In this document: one piece after another, positions 1 to 15,000 of the stretch
How positions within the stretch are numbered: the first letter of the stretch is position 1
Layout of the letters: the number at the start of each line of letters is the position of its first letter
Assembly: GCA_028870995.1 (NCBI GenBank)
Contig: JAGWOI010000003.1
Span: forward strand, 1 to 39,954
Source: Candidatus Omnitrophota bacterium
GTDB lineage: Bacteria > Omnitrophota > Gorgyraeia > Zapsychrales > Fredricksoniimonadaceae
DNA: 39,954 nucleotides
Direction of reading: 5' to 3'
Notes under the pieces: model-generated
The model's database searches: none
The model's input: only the letters and a program-made list of their open reading frames with translations
Told to the model about the DNA's origin: nothing
Position numbers and translations under genes: made by a program

Positions 1-3000
1 AATGGCGCAGTTACCTATACTTCCAATTATTGGGACACGCAAATCTCCGGCCAGACTAATGGTGTTGGCGTAGGAAACGTTGCCGGTGTTACCGGCGAGA
101 CGACCGCCAACATGCAGACCCAGAGCACCTTTTCCGGTTGGGACTTTACCAATACCTGGACCATGCCGGCTAGCAGCTATCCGCAATTGCAGGGCGTGAT
201 CCTGGACATCTGGACCAACGGCGGCGGGGACAATAAATGGTCAACGACGACCAACTGGAGTCTTGGTGCTGCGCCCACGGCCATTGACCTGGCGGTCTTT
301 AATAGTACGTATAATGCTAATGCAACGATCGACAGCTCCTTCGTCGGCACCGTCGGCGGGATCTTGGTGAGCGGCTACACCGGCACCATCACCCAGGGAG
401 AGAACCTCACCGTTGGCGGCAGCGGCTTGACCCAATCCAGCGGCACCTTCAATGGAAGCACATATGACAGCACCATCGGCGGCAACTGGACCGTCAGCGG
501 AGGGACGTTCAATGCTACTTCCGGGACGATGACCGTTGTGGGCAGCATGAACGGCACCGGCGGCACATTCACTGCAGGCACCGGCACGGTCAAGTTTACG
601 GGCAGTAATACCATCACCTCGGGCTTTACCTTCAACAACCTCACCTTTGACGCAACAGGAGGAGTAGAAACTTTTACGCTCGCCAATGACATCACTGTGG
701 GCGGAACCATGACCGAAAGCGGCAACAACTGGGTCATCCTGTCCGGGGGCAAGAACATCAATCTTCACGGCGATCTTAATATTACCAATACGGATTATTC
801 CGTTAACTCCAACGCTCAGAACGATACGCTTATCTTCGACGGTACGGGCAACCAGGCCGTCACCAGTTCGGTGGCTGTAGGAGACGGAGAGCTTCCCAAT
901 ATCAATATTAATAAAGCCAGCGGCAATCTCACCTTTACAGGCAATGTGACCGTGGCCAATAATTGGACCCTCACCAGCATGGGCACAGGGACCATGAATA
1001 CCTCAGCGGCGACCATCGTGTTTTCTGCCTACAGCACCAATTCCGCCACCATCACCGGCACGCAAACCCTGCAAAATGTCACCATCGGCTACAATAACGG
1101 CTCCATCACCCTGACCATCGCCTCGGGCACGACCTTGACGGTCCCCGGCACCTTGACCCTGGCGCCGTCCACGGCGATCACCATCAATACAGGGACCATC
1201 GAAGCGCAGGGGAATATCACAATCACCAACGGCAATACCGGAGGGGGCGGCACAGGAACTATCCTCATTGACGGCTCAGCCGCCCAAACCTTGACCGGAG
1301 CTGCCGCCGCGGGCCAGGGCAGCCTGCCCAACGTCACTATCAACAAAATCGGAGGGACGCTCACGTTAAAGAACATCGTCTCCATAGCTGGGAATTTTAC
1401 TTATACCGCCGGTACCGTCGATGCCACAACCAACACCTCGACCGTTGCTTTTTACGGCACCTCCAATGTCAACGCCTCCGGCATCACCCTTTATAATGCC
1501 TCCTTTAACGGCACCAATACTTTGACTGGAAACTTATCGGTCTCCAACCTTTTGACGGTGCCTGCAGGCACTCTGGCGACTAACGGTTATAATGTCACTG
1601 CCACCAGCGGGCTGACGGTTTCCGGCGGTACTTTTACCGGATCTACGGGAACAGTAACAACCGGCAATCTAACGCTCTCTTCAGGCACGCTGACGGCGCC
1701 TTCAGGCACATTTGATGTTTCAGGCAATTGGGATGTCACGGGCGGCACCTTCACGCCGGGGACCAATACCGTGACCCTGAATGGTTCAGGGGCACAGGCG
1801 CTGACTTCCGGCGGTCAGAGTTTCTATAATTTGACGGTTTCCGGCAGCGGCACGGTGACACAGGACGATAATTTGACGGTAAGCAACACTTTTGCACAAT
1901 CTTCGGGAACATTCGTTTCCAACCCATCCTCGTACAGGTTCACGGACAACGGGCCGTTTAATTTTACCGGCGGCACCTTCAACCGCTTCAGCGGCAGTGG
2001 CACTAGCGGCTCGCCGTACCTTATTTATGACGTCTACGGCCTGCAAGGCATGGGATCGACGGGTTATCTGGCTGATTATTTTCAGTTGGCCAATAATATT
2101 ATTGCTACGGTCACCAAACCAACAGCCTCCGGCGGGAATAATTGGAATGCAGGGGCAGGGTTCTTGCCAATAGCAACTGGAGCCACTCATTTTACAGGCA
2201 ATTTTAACGGTGAGGGGTATTCGATTTCAAATTTGTATATCAACGACAGTACTATTGGTTACGGCGGACTTTTTGGCGTGACAGGCGCAGCGGCAGTTAT
2301 TTCTAATGTAGGACTTAACGGTGGGAATATAAAGAGCAGCGTGAGTTACAATGCCGTTGGAGGTCTTGTGGGAATTAATTTTGGAACCATTAGCACCTCT
2401 TATTATACAGGAAGCGTGGCTGATGGTGCGTCAGGATTTGTCGGAGGGCTGGCAGGAGGAAATTCCGGGACAATCAGCGATTCCTACGCCACAGCAACTG
2501 TTACAGGCGGCGGGACAGGAAGTTATAATGGAGGATTGGTAGGGAACAATAGCAGGAGTATTTCTGATTCATATGCCACAGGCAGTATTACGGGCGGGGG
2601 TGGGGGAGATTACAGCGGAGGGCTGGCGGGATTTAGTACGGGCACCATTACTAACTCATATGCCATAGGGAATGTAACAGGCGGTAGCAGTGATTACGCT
2701 GGAGGACTTGTCGGATTCATTGAGGGTGGGACGTATTCTGATTTGTATTCTACGGGAAGCGTTAGCGGAGGTAGTTATGCCGGTGGTTTTACAGGATATA
2801 TATTTAGTCAAGGGACGTACACTTCTGACTATTGGGATACCCAAACTTCCGGTCAGAGTAGCGCTTCAGGGCATACTGCTCCAACCAATAACGTCACCGG
2901 TGAGACGACGGCCAGCATGCAAACCCAAAGCACCTTCAGCGGATGGGACTTTACGACCACACCCATTTGGTTCATGCCCGGCCCCAATGCCTATCCCCAA

Positions 3001-6000
3001 TTGGCCATCGGCAATAATTACGTCTGGACCGATGCTGCGGCTGACAACAAGTGGTCAACCGCAGGCAACTGGGAAGTCAATGGGGCGGCGGCCGGCTCTG
3101 CGCCTGGTTCTGGCGCCACGGTGGTCTTCGACAACATGAGCACGGCCAACGCCTCAGTAGATGCTTCCTTTGCCGGTACAGTGGCCGAGTTGACCATCGA
3201 CAGCAATTACACCGGCACCATAACCCAATCCAAAGCTCTGACCGTTACCGGCGCTATCGAACAGTACGGTGGAACCCTGACCTTAAATCAAGCCAATACC
3301 ATCGGCAGCACGACACTTAACAGCGGCACCCTTGATATCAACAGCGCTACAGCCATGGGCAGCGGCACCTTCACCATCGCCGGCGGCACGATCGACAACA
3401 CCTCCGGCGCTGCGGTGACTTCGACCACAAACAACGCCATGGCTTGGAACGGCGATTTCACCTTTACCGGCACCAACAGCCTGGACCTTGGAACCGGCGC
3501 CGTGACCTTGGGAGCATCCAGAACGGTCACCGCCTCTGCCAACACGCTCACCGTCGGAGGATCGGTTTCAGGCGCTACCTATAATCTCACCAAGGCCGGT
3601 TCCGGGACACTCGTTCTTAACGGGGTTGTTGGTACAACTACGGGTGCGGTGACGGTCAACGCCGGTACCCTGACCCTGGCCGGCGCCAATACCTATAGCG
3701 GCGGAACGACGTTGAATTCAGGTGCCAGGCTGAACATCAATAATGCCACCGGCATAGGCACAGGCAGCCTCACCATCAACGGCGGTACGCTGGGCGGGAC
3801 CACTGGCGGCACGGTCATCATGACCGCCAACAATACCCAGACTTGGAACGCAAGTTTTGCCATCGATACCAGCGCGGAAAGCTTGAATATAGGAAGCGGT
3901 GCCATAACGCTCGGAGCTTCGTTGACCATCAGCTTCAGTGGCGGAGGGAACAGTTTTTGGACAGGCGGAAGCATTTCCGGTACCAGGTATAACCTGATCC
4001 TGGCCGGAAACTATTCTAATCTGTCTTTAAGCGGTGTCATCGGCACAGGCACAGGAAACGTGACAATCACCGGCGGGACGGTATACCTGTCCGGCGCCAA
4101 CACCTTCAGCGGTGGGGTGACCCTGGATTCCGGGGCAACATTATGGATAGAAAATAACACGGCGCTTGGCAGCGGCACCTTCACCATCAACGGCGGCAGC
4201 ATTAATAGCGATAGTTTCAGCAGGGTCGAGAGTAATAACAATCCCATAAGCCTGGACGGCGGCTTCACCTGGGACCCCGGCGACAGCGCCTCTTTGAATC
4301 TAGGCACCGGGCAGGTCACTTTAGGAGCGAATATAACGATCACCATCTCCGGCTCCAGCTACAATGATTACCTTACAATCGGCGGCAACATCACAGGCGC
4401 GCATACTTTGACCATATCAGGCGGAGGCGGTAACCCTTCCGGTGTTACCCTTAATGGCGTTATTGACAACACAGTCACAGGATTGACTGTTTCCGCCGGC
4501 ACCGGTGATGCTATAACCCTGGCCGGAGCCAACACATACAGCAATGGCATCACGTTGACCAGTGGCACGCTTAATATCAACAACGTGGCGGCGCTTGGAA
4601 CAGGGACATTCACCATTAACGGCGGCAGTATCAACAGCAATACTTGGGGCACGGTGACCAATAATATTCCAATTAATTTAAACGGCAGCTTCACATGGGA
4701 TCCGGCTGACAGCGCTTCATTTAATCTTGGCACCGGTCAGGTCACCTTGGGTGCTGATATAACGATAACTCTGTCCAGTAATGGATGGGCCCACACCTTG
4801 ACATTTGGAGGTAATGTCACAGGCGCCCATAGCCTTACTATAACAGGCAGTGGTACGGCCTATGACGCCATTGCTTTCAATGGTGTCATTAATACTACAG
4901 TCACCGGTTTGACTGTTTCCACAGGCGCCAATCAGGCAGTGACCTTGGCCGGTGCCAATACCTATACCAGCGGCACCACGTTGACCACCGGCACGCTCAA
5001 TATCAACAACGCCGCAGCACTTGGCACCGGCACCCTGACGATTTCCGGTGGGACCATCGACAACACTTCCGGCGGCAGCATCACTGAATCCAATAATAAT
5101 GTGCAGGCCTGGAACGGCAGTTTTACCTTTACCGGTACCAATGCCCTGAACCTGGGCACAGGTGCCGTGACCCTAGGGGCCAGCCCGACGGTGACCGTAT
5201 CGGCCTCTACCCTGACGGTGGGTGGGGCCATCAGCGGCGCGTATAATCTCACCAAGGCCGGGGCCGGGGCATTGGCCTTGGCCGGCGCCAATACGTTCAG
5301 CAGCGGTGTGACCTTGAGCGCCGGGACACTGGACATCAACAATGCGGCGGCGCTGGGGACGGGGACATTTACAATCGCTGCCGGGACAACCATTGACAAT
5401 ACGTCCGGAGGCAGCATCACTGAATCCAATAATAATGTGCAGGCCTGGAACGGCAGTTTTACCTTTACCGGTACCAATGCCCTGAACCTGGGCACAGGTG
5501 CCGTGACCCTTGGCGCAAGTCCGACGGTGACAGTTACCGCTTCCACCCTGACAGTGGGCGGGGTCATCAGCGGCGCGTATAATCTCACCAAGGCCGGGGC
5601 CGGCACGCTGACCTTGACGGGAGCCAATACCTACACAGGCACCACAACGGTTTCTGCAGGAACACTCAGCGTGTCGAGTATTGTGGTCAGCGCAGGAGCC
5701 AGTAATCTCGGCAATGCCGCCTCGGCGGTCGTTTTAGGCGACGGCACCAATATAGGGACCTTGTCCTACACCGGAAGCTCGGCGACATATACGAGAGGAT
5801 TGACGGTCACTTCCGGCGGTGGCGGCGGGGAGGTTGATGTGACGACATCCGGCCAGACATTGACCATTGGCACAGGCGGAGTCAGCATCGGCGCTTCTTC
5901 AACCCTGACCATAGGCGGCGCAGGAAACACGACCATATCAAGCGCCATTTCCGGCACCGGCAACCTGACCATGAGCGGGACGGGAACGCTCGCCATGGGC

Positions 6001-9000
6001 GCCAGCCAGACCATCGGAGGAACGCTGACGGTATCCAACGGGACATTTTCCCAAGGCGCCGCTTACACCCTTACGGCTGCGGCCTATTCCCAATCCGGCG
6101 GCACCTTCAGCGGCGGTAGCGGGGCCATTACCGTCACAGGAGCCTTTAGTCTAAGCAGCGGCACCTTTACATCGACTTCAGGAACGCTTGAGGCGGAAGG
6201 CGCCTATACCGTTTCCGGCGGCACATTTAGCCACAACTTGGGGACCGTGGAGTTTTATTCTTGGACCGTCGGCGGGTATACCATAACGCCCGGTTCAGGC
6301 ACCTACAATAACCTGTATTTCAGCGGTACCTACGGTTTCGGCCTTACACTCAGCGGCACTTTATATTTTCAGGGAAATTATGGGGCCGATCAGACAGGGC
6401 ACATCACGGGAGGGACTTTTGAACCCACGGGCACACAGGCCCAAACCTTTACCCCAGGCGCCGGCAATGATTATTTTTCAGTCAATAGTCCCATGGTCAT
6501 TGACAAGACAGGGGGTTCCATAACACTGGCCTTTCAGACCAATGTCAATAACCTGACCATAACGGCCCTGCCGAGCCTGGATTTAAACGGACAAATCTTA
6601 TTTGTCTACGGCAATCTTACCAATAACGCGACCCCGACCATCTCTTCGACGGGTACAGTGGGCTTTGACTGCGTGGCATGCACCATCACGCCAGGGACAA
6701 GCGTTTGGCCTAATGTCGAATTCGACACGCCGTATAACGCCGCCTATACCATTTCCGGCACCTTTTCCATCGCGGGCAATTTAAGCGATATCAATAACCT
6801 CATGCACATCAGCGGAGGGGAGATTGACCTGGTAGGAACATCCAACCAGACATTGTATTTCTATTATTCCCCGGATTGGATGACGATCTCCAGCCCGGTA
6901 GTCATCAAGAACGGCGCTTTGGCCACCCTGACTTCACAAGGATTCATGACAACCTTGACCATCAATTCAGGTGGGTCCCTGGACCTCGCGGGATATAACC
7001 TTACAACGACAACTTTCACCAACAACGGCACCTTGAAATTGCAGGGCGGGGAAACGGTCTCCTCCACACCAACGCTGGGCAGCGGCTCCACAGTCACCTA
7101 TGACGGCACCGCCGGTCCGTATACCCTAAACAACTGGTCCTACCAGAACCTTACCATCAACGGCACCGGCGGCACCTTCAACCTTGGCACCAACACGACC
7201 CTTGGCGGCACCCTGACGGTTTCCGCAGGCACGCTCAACCAAAGCGGTTATACGCTTTCAGTCGCGGGCTATGCGCAAAGCGGCGGGACTTTTACCTCCA
7301 GCACCGCCTCGCAAACGACATTTACGGACAGCGGGCCGTTTAATTTTACGGGCGGGACCTTCACCAGGTTCAGCGGCGGCAGCGGCACCAGCGCCTCGCC
7401 GTACCTTATATATGACGTGTACGGCTTGCAAGGCATGGGATCGACGAGCTATCTGGGCAATTACTTTCAGCTGGCCAATAATATCAGCGCAACCGTCACC
7501 GAACCGACCGGCAGCGGAGGCAAAAACTGGAACTCCGGTGCTGGATTTGTGCCGGTTGGCAACAGCACCAACCACTTCACCGGCAATTTTAATGGACAGG
7601 GGTATACCATTTCGAACCTTTATATTAATGACAGTACGGATGATTACGTGGGGCTCTTCGGCTATGCGACAGGTTCCCTATCTAACATAGGGCTGGAAGG
7701 CGGCAGTGTTACCGGAACGGAAACCAATGTTATCGGAGTCGGGTTCCTTGCCGGTAAGAGCGGGACAATAACAGACAGCTATGAAACCGGCAGCGTCACA
7801 GGAACCAACGGCGCGACATCCACCAACAGCTTAGCGGTCGGTGGGTTGGTAGGTTTTTCAGGAAACATAACCCAATCCTATGCTACTGGAAACGTCAACC
7901 TTACCAATAATCATCCTGCCAGTGCTGCAGGTGAAACCGGCGGGTTGGCCGGCAACAGCGGCGGTAGCGTTACGTATTCTTATGCCACAGGGGATATTAC
8001 TGTCTCCGGCGCCAATACCTACAATGGAGGATTGATTGGATGGGCCGGAAGCAGCGATATCAGCAATTCATACGCCACCGGCAATATCAGCGGCAGCGGA
8101 AGTAACGGAGGCCTGGTCGGACTTTGGGGCTATGGTTCTACCATCACTAATTCATATGCCACCGGTAACGTTTCAGGAAGTGGTTTTGTCGGCCTTCTTG
8201 AGAGTTCGGGAAATACCATTAGCTATTCCTATGCCGCAGGAAGCGTCAGCAGTTACGGTTTTGCCCCCTCAACCAGCGGCATAACCTTTGTATCTGATTA
8301 TTGGGACACAACGACCAGCGGCACGAGCAATGGTGTACCCGGTGGAAGCACCTCCGGTATCACCGGCGAGACAACGGCCGCCATGCAGACCCAAAGCACT
8401 TTCTCCGGATGGGATTTCACCAAGGTTTGGACCATGCCGGGCAGTTCCTATCCGCAGTTGCAGGGCGTGACGTGGGACGTTTGGACCGGTACCGGCAACT
8501 GGTCGACCGGTTCTAACTGGAGCACCAGCGCGGCACCCACGGCGGTGAACCGGGCGGTGTTTAATGCTACGGACAATAACAATGCGACAATTGATGCCTC
8601 TTTTGCAGGCACGGTTGGTGCTATCTATATTTCCGGCTACACGGGCACCATCACGCAAAGCGCCAACCTTACCGTTTCCAGCAGCGGCTCGGGCTATACC
8701 CAATCCAGCGGTACCTTCACGGTTGACGGCTCCTTCACCGGTTCCAATGAGACCTTCACGGACAACGGGCCATTCAATTTCACCGGCGGTACGTTCAACC
8801 GTTTCACCGGTGCCGGGACCAGCGGCTCGCCGTATGTGATCTATGATGTTTACGGCCTGCAGGGCATGGGCTCTGTCAGTTATCTTGCCGACTACTTTAA
8901 GTTGGCCAACAACATTGACGCCACCTTCACCCAGCCTACTGGTTCCGGCGGGCACAACTGGAACGCGGGGGCGGGCTTTATTCCGGTTGGCAGCTCCGCC

Positions 9001-12000
9001 AACTTTACAGGTAATTTTAATGGCCAACAATATACAATTTCAAATCTTTATATCAATAGCAGCGCTCTTAACGTAGGGCTTTTTGGTTATATTTATAATG
9101 ACACGATCTCTAATGTGGGGTTAATTAATGAAAGCGTGACTAGCTCTGGCGGCTATCCTGGTAAGGCTGGAGGATTGGTGGGCGAGGCGGATTCTGCCAG
9201 TATTACCAATGTTTATACAACAGGAAGCGTAGTTGATACAGCAACTGACATTAATGTGGGAGGACTTGCAGGTTATATGTATTCTTCCGCCAACATTACC
9301 GACTCTTATTCAACAGCTTCTGTACAAGGAGGCGTTAATGATTCTATTGGAGGACTTGTAGGATCTGCTTATGGGTATGCAGCCCCAGGGGCCCAATACA
9401 TTTCCAACTCTTATGCTACGGGAAGCGTAAGCGGTGGCAGTAGCACCGATGTTGGAGGGTTAATTGGATCGTTCTACTATACCACTATCAGTCAATCCTA
9501 TGCTACTGGGGCTGTAAGTGGAAGCAGTTCTGCTAATGTAGGAGGGTTGACAGGACTGTTACAAGGGAACGATATTATTGAAAACTCCTATGCCACAGGA
9601 AGCGTGACTGGCGGCAGCAGCGGTTCTACTGGCGGCCTTGCGGGGTATAATCAGGCTGCCAGTAATGCTATCGAGTATTCTTATTCCACAGGAAGTGTAA
9701 ATACCGGCACCTATATCGGTGGTTTTGTGGGACAAAATACCAGCGGTGCCACCTATACCTCTAATTATTGGGACACGACAGCGAGTGGCACGACCAATGG
9801 CGTTCAAGGTGGAAACGTCTCGGGCGTCACCGGAGAGACGACCGCCGCCATGCAGACCCAGAGCACCTTCAGCGGTTGGGACTTTACGACGCATCCGTAT
9901 TGGTTCATGCCCGGGCCCAACGCCTATCCTCAACTGGCCATCCAAAATAATTACGTCTGGACCAACGCAGCTGCAGACAATAAATGGTCCACGGCGGGCA
10001 ACTGGGAAGTCAATGGGGCGGCGGCAACTTCCGCGCCTGCATCCACCACCACGGTCGTCTTCGACAACATGAGCACGGCCAACGCCACCATCGATGCGGG
10101 ATTCGGCGGCAATGTGGCCGGCATTATCATCGATGGCACCAATGAAGGCGCCTACACGGGCACCATCACGCAGAGCAAGAATTTGACCGTCGGCACCAGC
10201 GGCTTTATCCAGGACGGAGGCACCTTCACTTCCAATCCGGCATCTTACACCTTTACGGACAACGGGCCATTCAACTTCACCAGCGGCACCTTCAACCGCT
10301 TCACCGGCAGCGGTACCAGCGCCTCGCCTTATCTTATATATGATGTCTACGGCTTGCAGGGCATGAGTACCAGCAACTATCGCAATGACTACTTCGAGCT
10401 GGCTAACAGCATCAATGCCGGTGTCATCCAAAGCAACAATTGGAATTCCGGTGCAGGGTTTAAGCCGGCAGGTGAGACATTGAGCTTTGGAGGAAATTTC
10501 AATGGGCAAGGGTTCATTATTTCCAATCTTTATATTAATGACAGCGCGGATCTCTATGTGGGGCTTTTTGGTACTGCCGGTTCGGGCTCCGTCATCTCCA
10601 ATGTGGGCTTTGTTTCAGGAAGCGTAACAGCCTCAACAGCTAATTATTTAGGCCTCCTCGCGGGAATCAATGATGGTTCCATATCCGATGTTTATGTGAA
10701 AGGAAGCGTGGACGGAAGCGGAAGCAGCGGCGACATTGGGGGTTTGGTGGGAGGCAACAGCGGCGGTGCGACCATCAACAATTCCTACAGCACGGCCACT
10801 GTCACAGGAGGAGGAAGCAATAGCGGCAACGGGGGATTGGCGGGAAATAACGGCGGAACCATAAACCGTTCTTATGCCACGGGAAGCATCAGCAGCGGCA
10901 ACAGCAATTATAACGGAGGCTTAATAGGAAAAACTTCCGGCGGCACGGTAACAAATTCTTATGCTACAGGAAACGTCAGCGGCGGCACCAACAGCGAGAA
11001 CGGCGGTTTCGTGGGCTCTAATGCTACTGCTTCTGCTATTTCTAACTCGTATGCTACAGGGACGGTGACGGGCGGCAGCAGCAGTTATAGCGGCGGCTTT
11101 GCCGGAGCGAATTCCGCAACTATTTCAGGTTCTTATGCTGTCGGAAGCGTCAGCGGCGGAGTTGACGTCGGTGGGTTTGTGGGTCAAAATTCCAGCGGTA
11201 CGTACTCGGCCAATTATTGGGACACAACAACTTCCGGTCAGGCCAATGCCTACCAGGGTTCCGGCGGCAACGTTTCAGGTGTCACCGGCGAGGTGACCAG
11301 CGCCATGCAGACCCAGGGCACGTTCACCGGTTGGGATTTCACCAAGGTCTGGACCATGCCGGCCAGTTCCTATCCGCAATTGCAAGGTGTGACGTGGGAC
11401 GTGTGGACCGGTACCGGCAACTGGTCGACCGGCGCCAACTGGAGCACCAGCGCGGCACCCACGGCCGTCAATCTGACGGTCTTTAATGCCACGGACAACA
11501 ATAATGCAACGATTGATGGCTCTTTTGCCGGGACGGTGGGCGGGGTTTACATCGGCGGTTACACCGGCACCATCACGCAAAGCGCCAACCTTACCGTTTC
11601 CAGCAACGGCTCGGGCTATACCCAATCCAGCGGCACGTTTACCGTGGATGGCAGTTTCACCGGTGCCAATGAAACCTTCACCGACAACGGACCGTTCAAT
11701 TTTACCGGTGGCACCTTTAACCGCTTCACCGGTGCGGGTAGCAGCGGCTCACCATATAAGATTTATGACGTCTATGGATTGCAGGGCATGGGATCGACGA
11801 GCTATTTGAGTGATTACTTTGATCTGGCCAATAATATTGATGCAACATTTACCGAAACGACCGCCTTGGGCGGCCACAACTGGAATTCCGGCGCGGGCTT
11901 TTCACCGGTGGGCAACGGCACGATTAATTTTACGGGGAATTTCAACGGCGAAGGATATACCATTTCCAACCTTTATATTAACGGCAGTTCCACTAATACC

Positions 12001-15000
12001 GGTCTTTTTGGTTATGCGAATGGAGCGATTATCAGCAACGCCGCTCTCACCAATGTCAATATAACCGGCGGTTATGATACCGGTGGCGTGGCAGGAGAAA
12101 ACATCACAGGGACCATCAGCAATTCTTATGTCACGGGCAGCCTCAGCTCGGGGGGTGCTAATAACGCAGGCGGTCTGACGGGATACAATAGCGGAACAAT
12201 CACCAAGTCCTACTCTACAGCGGCTGTTTCAGGAAGCTGGACGGTAGGCGGTTTGGTTGGGGACAATACCGGGACGATCAGTTATTCCTATGCGACAGGT
12301 TCAGCCGTCGGTAATCAGTACGTAGGCGGGCTGGTGGGAACTAATAACGGCGGGACGATCAACGCATCCTATGCTACAGGTGGTGTCAGTGCAAATGCGG
12401 GTTCCTATTATGACGGCGGCTTGGTCGGAGTAAATAATAACAGTGGAGTGATCAGCAATTCCTACGCCAGGGGCAATGTGACAGGAGGCGTCGGGAGCTA
12501 CACTGGCGGCTTTGCGGGATACAACAGCGCAACGATCAATAATTCTTATTCCACCGGGAGCGTCAGTGGAAGCGGAAGCGATGTGGGCGGGTTCATCGGC
12601 AATAACAGCACAGGTTCCTATACCGCGGATTATTGGGACACATCAGCCAGCGGCCAGTCCAACGGCACAGGCGGAGGCAACGTCTCCGGCATTACCGGCG
12701 AGACGACCAGCGCCATGCAGACCCAAAGCACCTTCAGCGGATGGGACTTTACGACGACGCCACTGTGGTTCATGCCCGGACCTAATGCCTATCCTCAATT
12801 GGCCATCGTCAATAATTATGTCTGGACCGATGCCGGGGCAGACGGCAAATGGTCTACCGCAGGCAACTGGGAAGTCAATGGTGCTGCGGCCGCCAGCGCG
12901 CCCGGTTCAGGGGCCACGGTCGCTTTCGACAGCATGAGCACCGCCAATGCCACGATCGATTCTTCCTTCGCAGGCGCCGTCACTAACCTGATCATTGACA
13001 GCAATTATACCGGTACCATCACACAAGGTGAAAATTTATCCGTCAGCGGCAATTGGTTTAATGGCGGTACTACCTTTACGCCGGGGACATACACGGTCAC
13101 GCTAAATGGTCCAGGCGCGCAGGCCCTGACCTCCGGCGCTCAAAGCTTCTATAACCTGACCATTAGCGGCACCGGAACGGTGACGCAGGATGATAATCTC
13201 ACGGTCAGTAATACCTTCGCGCAATCATCCGGCACCTTTGTTTCCAACCCGTCGTCGTACACCTTCACGGTCAACGGGCCGTTCAATTTTACCGGCGGCA
13301 CCTTCAACCGCTTCACCGGCAGCGGAAGTAGCGGCTCGCCGTATTTAATTTACGACGTCTACGGCTTGCAGGGCATGGGGTCCACGAGTTACTTAAGCGA
13401 TTACTTCCAGCTGGCCAATAACATAGATGCGACCGTCACCAAGCCAACCGCATCCGGCGGGCATAATTGGAATTCGGGCATCGGATTTGTACCGGTTGGC
13501 CTTACCAGTGGATCCGATTTTACCGGTAATTTTAATGGTGAAGGGTATACGATCTCGAACCTTTATATCAACGACAGCACCGATTCCTACATAGGCCTTT
13601 TTGGTTATGTCGGTTCCGCCGCGAGCATAGCCGATGTCGGCGTCCTTAACGAAAGTTTGACAGGGAGCAACGGCAGCGGTGCCTGGGTAGGAGGGATTGT
13701 GGGGGACAACAATGGCGGGGTCATTGCCGATTCCTATACCACAGGGAGTGTCAGCGGTGGGAATTTTGCCCATGTCGGAGGGATCGTGGGAGCCAGCGGA
13801 GGCACCATTAGCCGGGCCTATTCTACGGCCAGTATCACCGTGGGCAACAATTCCTGGGCAGGCGGCTTGGGAGGGACTTTGAGCAGTTCTACTATCAATA
13901 ACTCTTATGCCACAGGGAATGTCAGCGGGGGTAGTAGCAGCACCTACGTAGGTGGCTTTGCGGGACAAGCCGTTTTTACTACTATCAACGACTCTTATTC
14001 CACAGGCAGCGTTAGCGGTAGTGCTGCCGGCGGTTTTCTGGGTGCGAATGTGACCGGCAACAGTTTCTCTGCCGATTATTGGGACACAACGACGAGCGGA
14101 ACATCCAACGGAATCCCGGGCAGCAATATATCAGGCATTACCGGCGAGACAACCGCTGCCATGCAAACTCAAAGCACCTTTACCGGCTGGGATTTCACCA
14201 CACATCCATATTGGTACATGCCCGGGCCGAATGCCTACCCGCAATTGGCCATCCAAAATAATTACGTCTGGACCGATGCCGGCCATGCCACCAACGACAA
14301 CTGGTCCAATGCCAATAACTGGGAGGTTAACGGCGCAGCCGCCACAGCGGCACCGACCTCGGCAACCACCGTTGTCTTTGATAACATGAGCACGGCCAAT
14401 GCCACCATCGATGCAGGCTTCGGCGGCAATGTGGCGGGGATTATCATTGACGGGACCAACGAAGGCGCCTATACCGGCACCATTACCCAGAGCAAGAATT
14501 TGACCGTCGGCACCAGCGGCTTTATCCAGGACGGCGGCACCTTCACCTCCAATCCGTCATCGTACACCTTTACCGACAACGGGACATTCGACTTCACTTC
14601 CGGCACCTTCAACCGCTTCACCGGCAGCGGCACTAGCGCCTCGCCGTACCTTATTTATGACGTCTACGGCCTGCAGGGCATGGGATCAGTAAGTTATCTA
14701 AGCGATTATTTTCAACTGGCCAATGCCATTGATGCAACGGTGACCAAGACAACGGGCTCTGGCGGCAATAACTGGAATTCAGGGGCAGGGTTCTTGCCTA
14801 TTGGTAACAGCACCAACAATTTTACCGGTAACCTTAATGGTGAAGGTTATGCAATTTCCAACCTTTATATCAATACCAGCACATTGCCTTATGTGGGAGT
14901 CTTTGGATATGTCGGCGCCGCGGGAGCTATTTCAAATATTGGGCTGGAAGGTGTCAGTATAACCAATACCAAACAGGGTTCTGGCAGCCAACATGTGTAT

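Noticed and set aside
112-123. ATG of MQTQSTFSGWDF as the start of the giant gene
   Set aside because: The frame is open upstream to base 1 with GLUG-type sequence (SNYWDTQISGQ). The same phrase recurs eight more times as an internal boundary, and there is no signal peptide after it.
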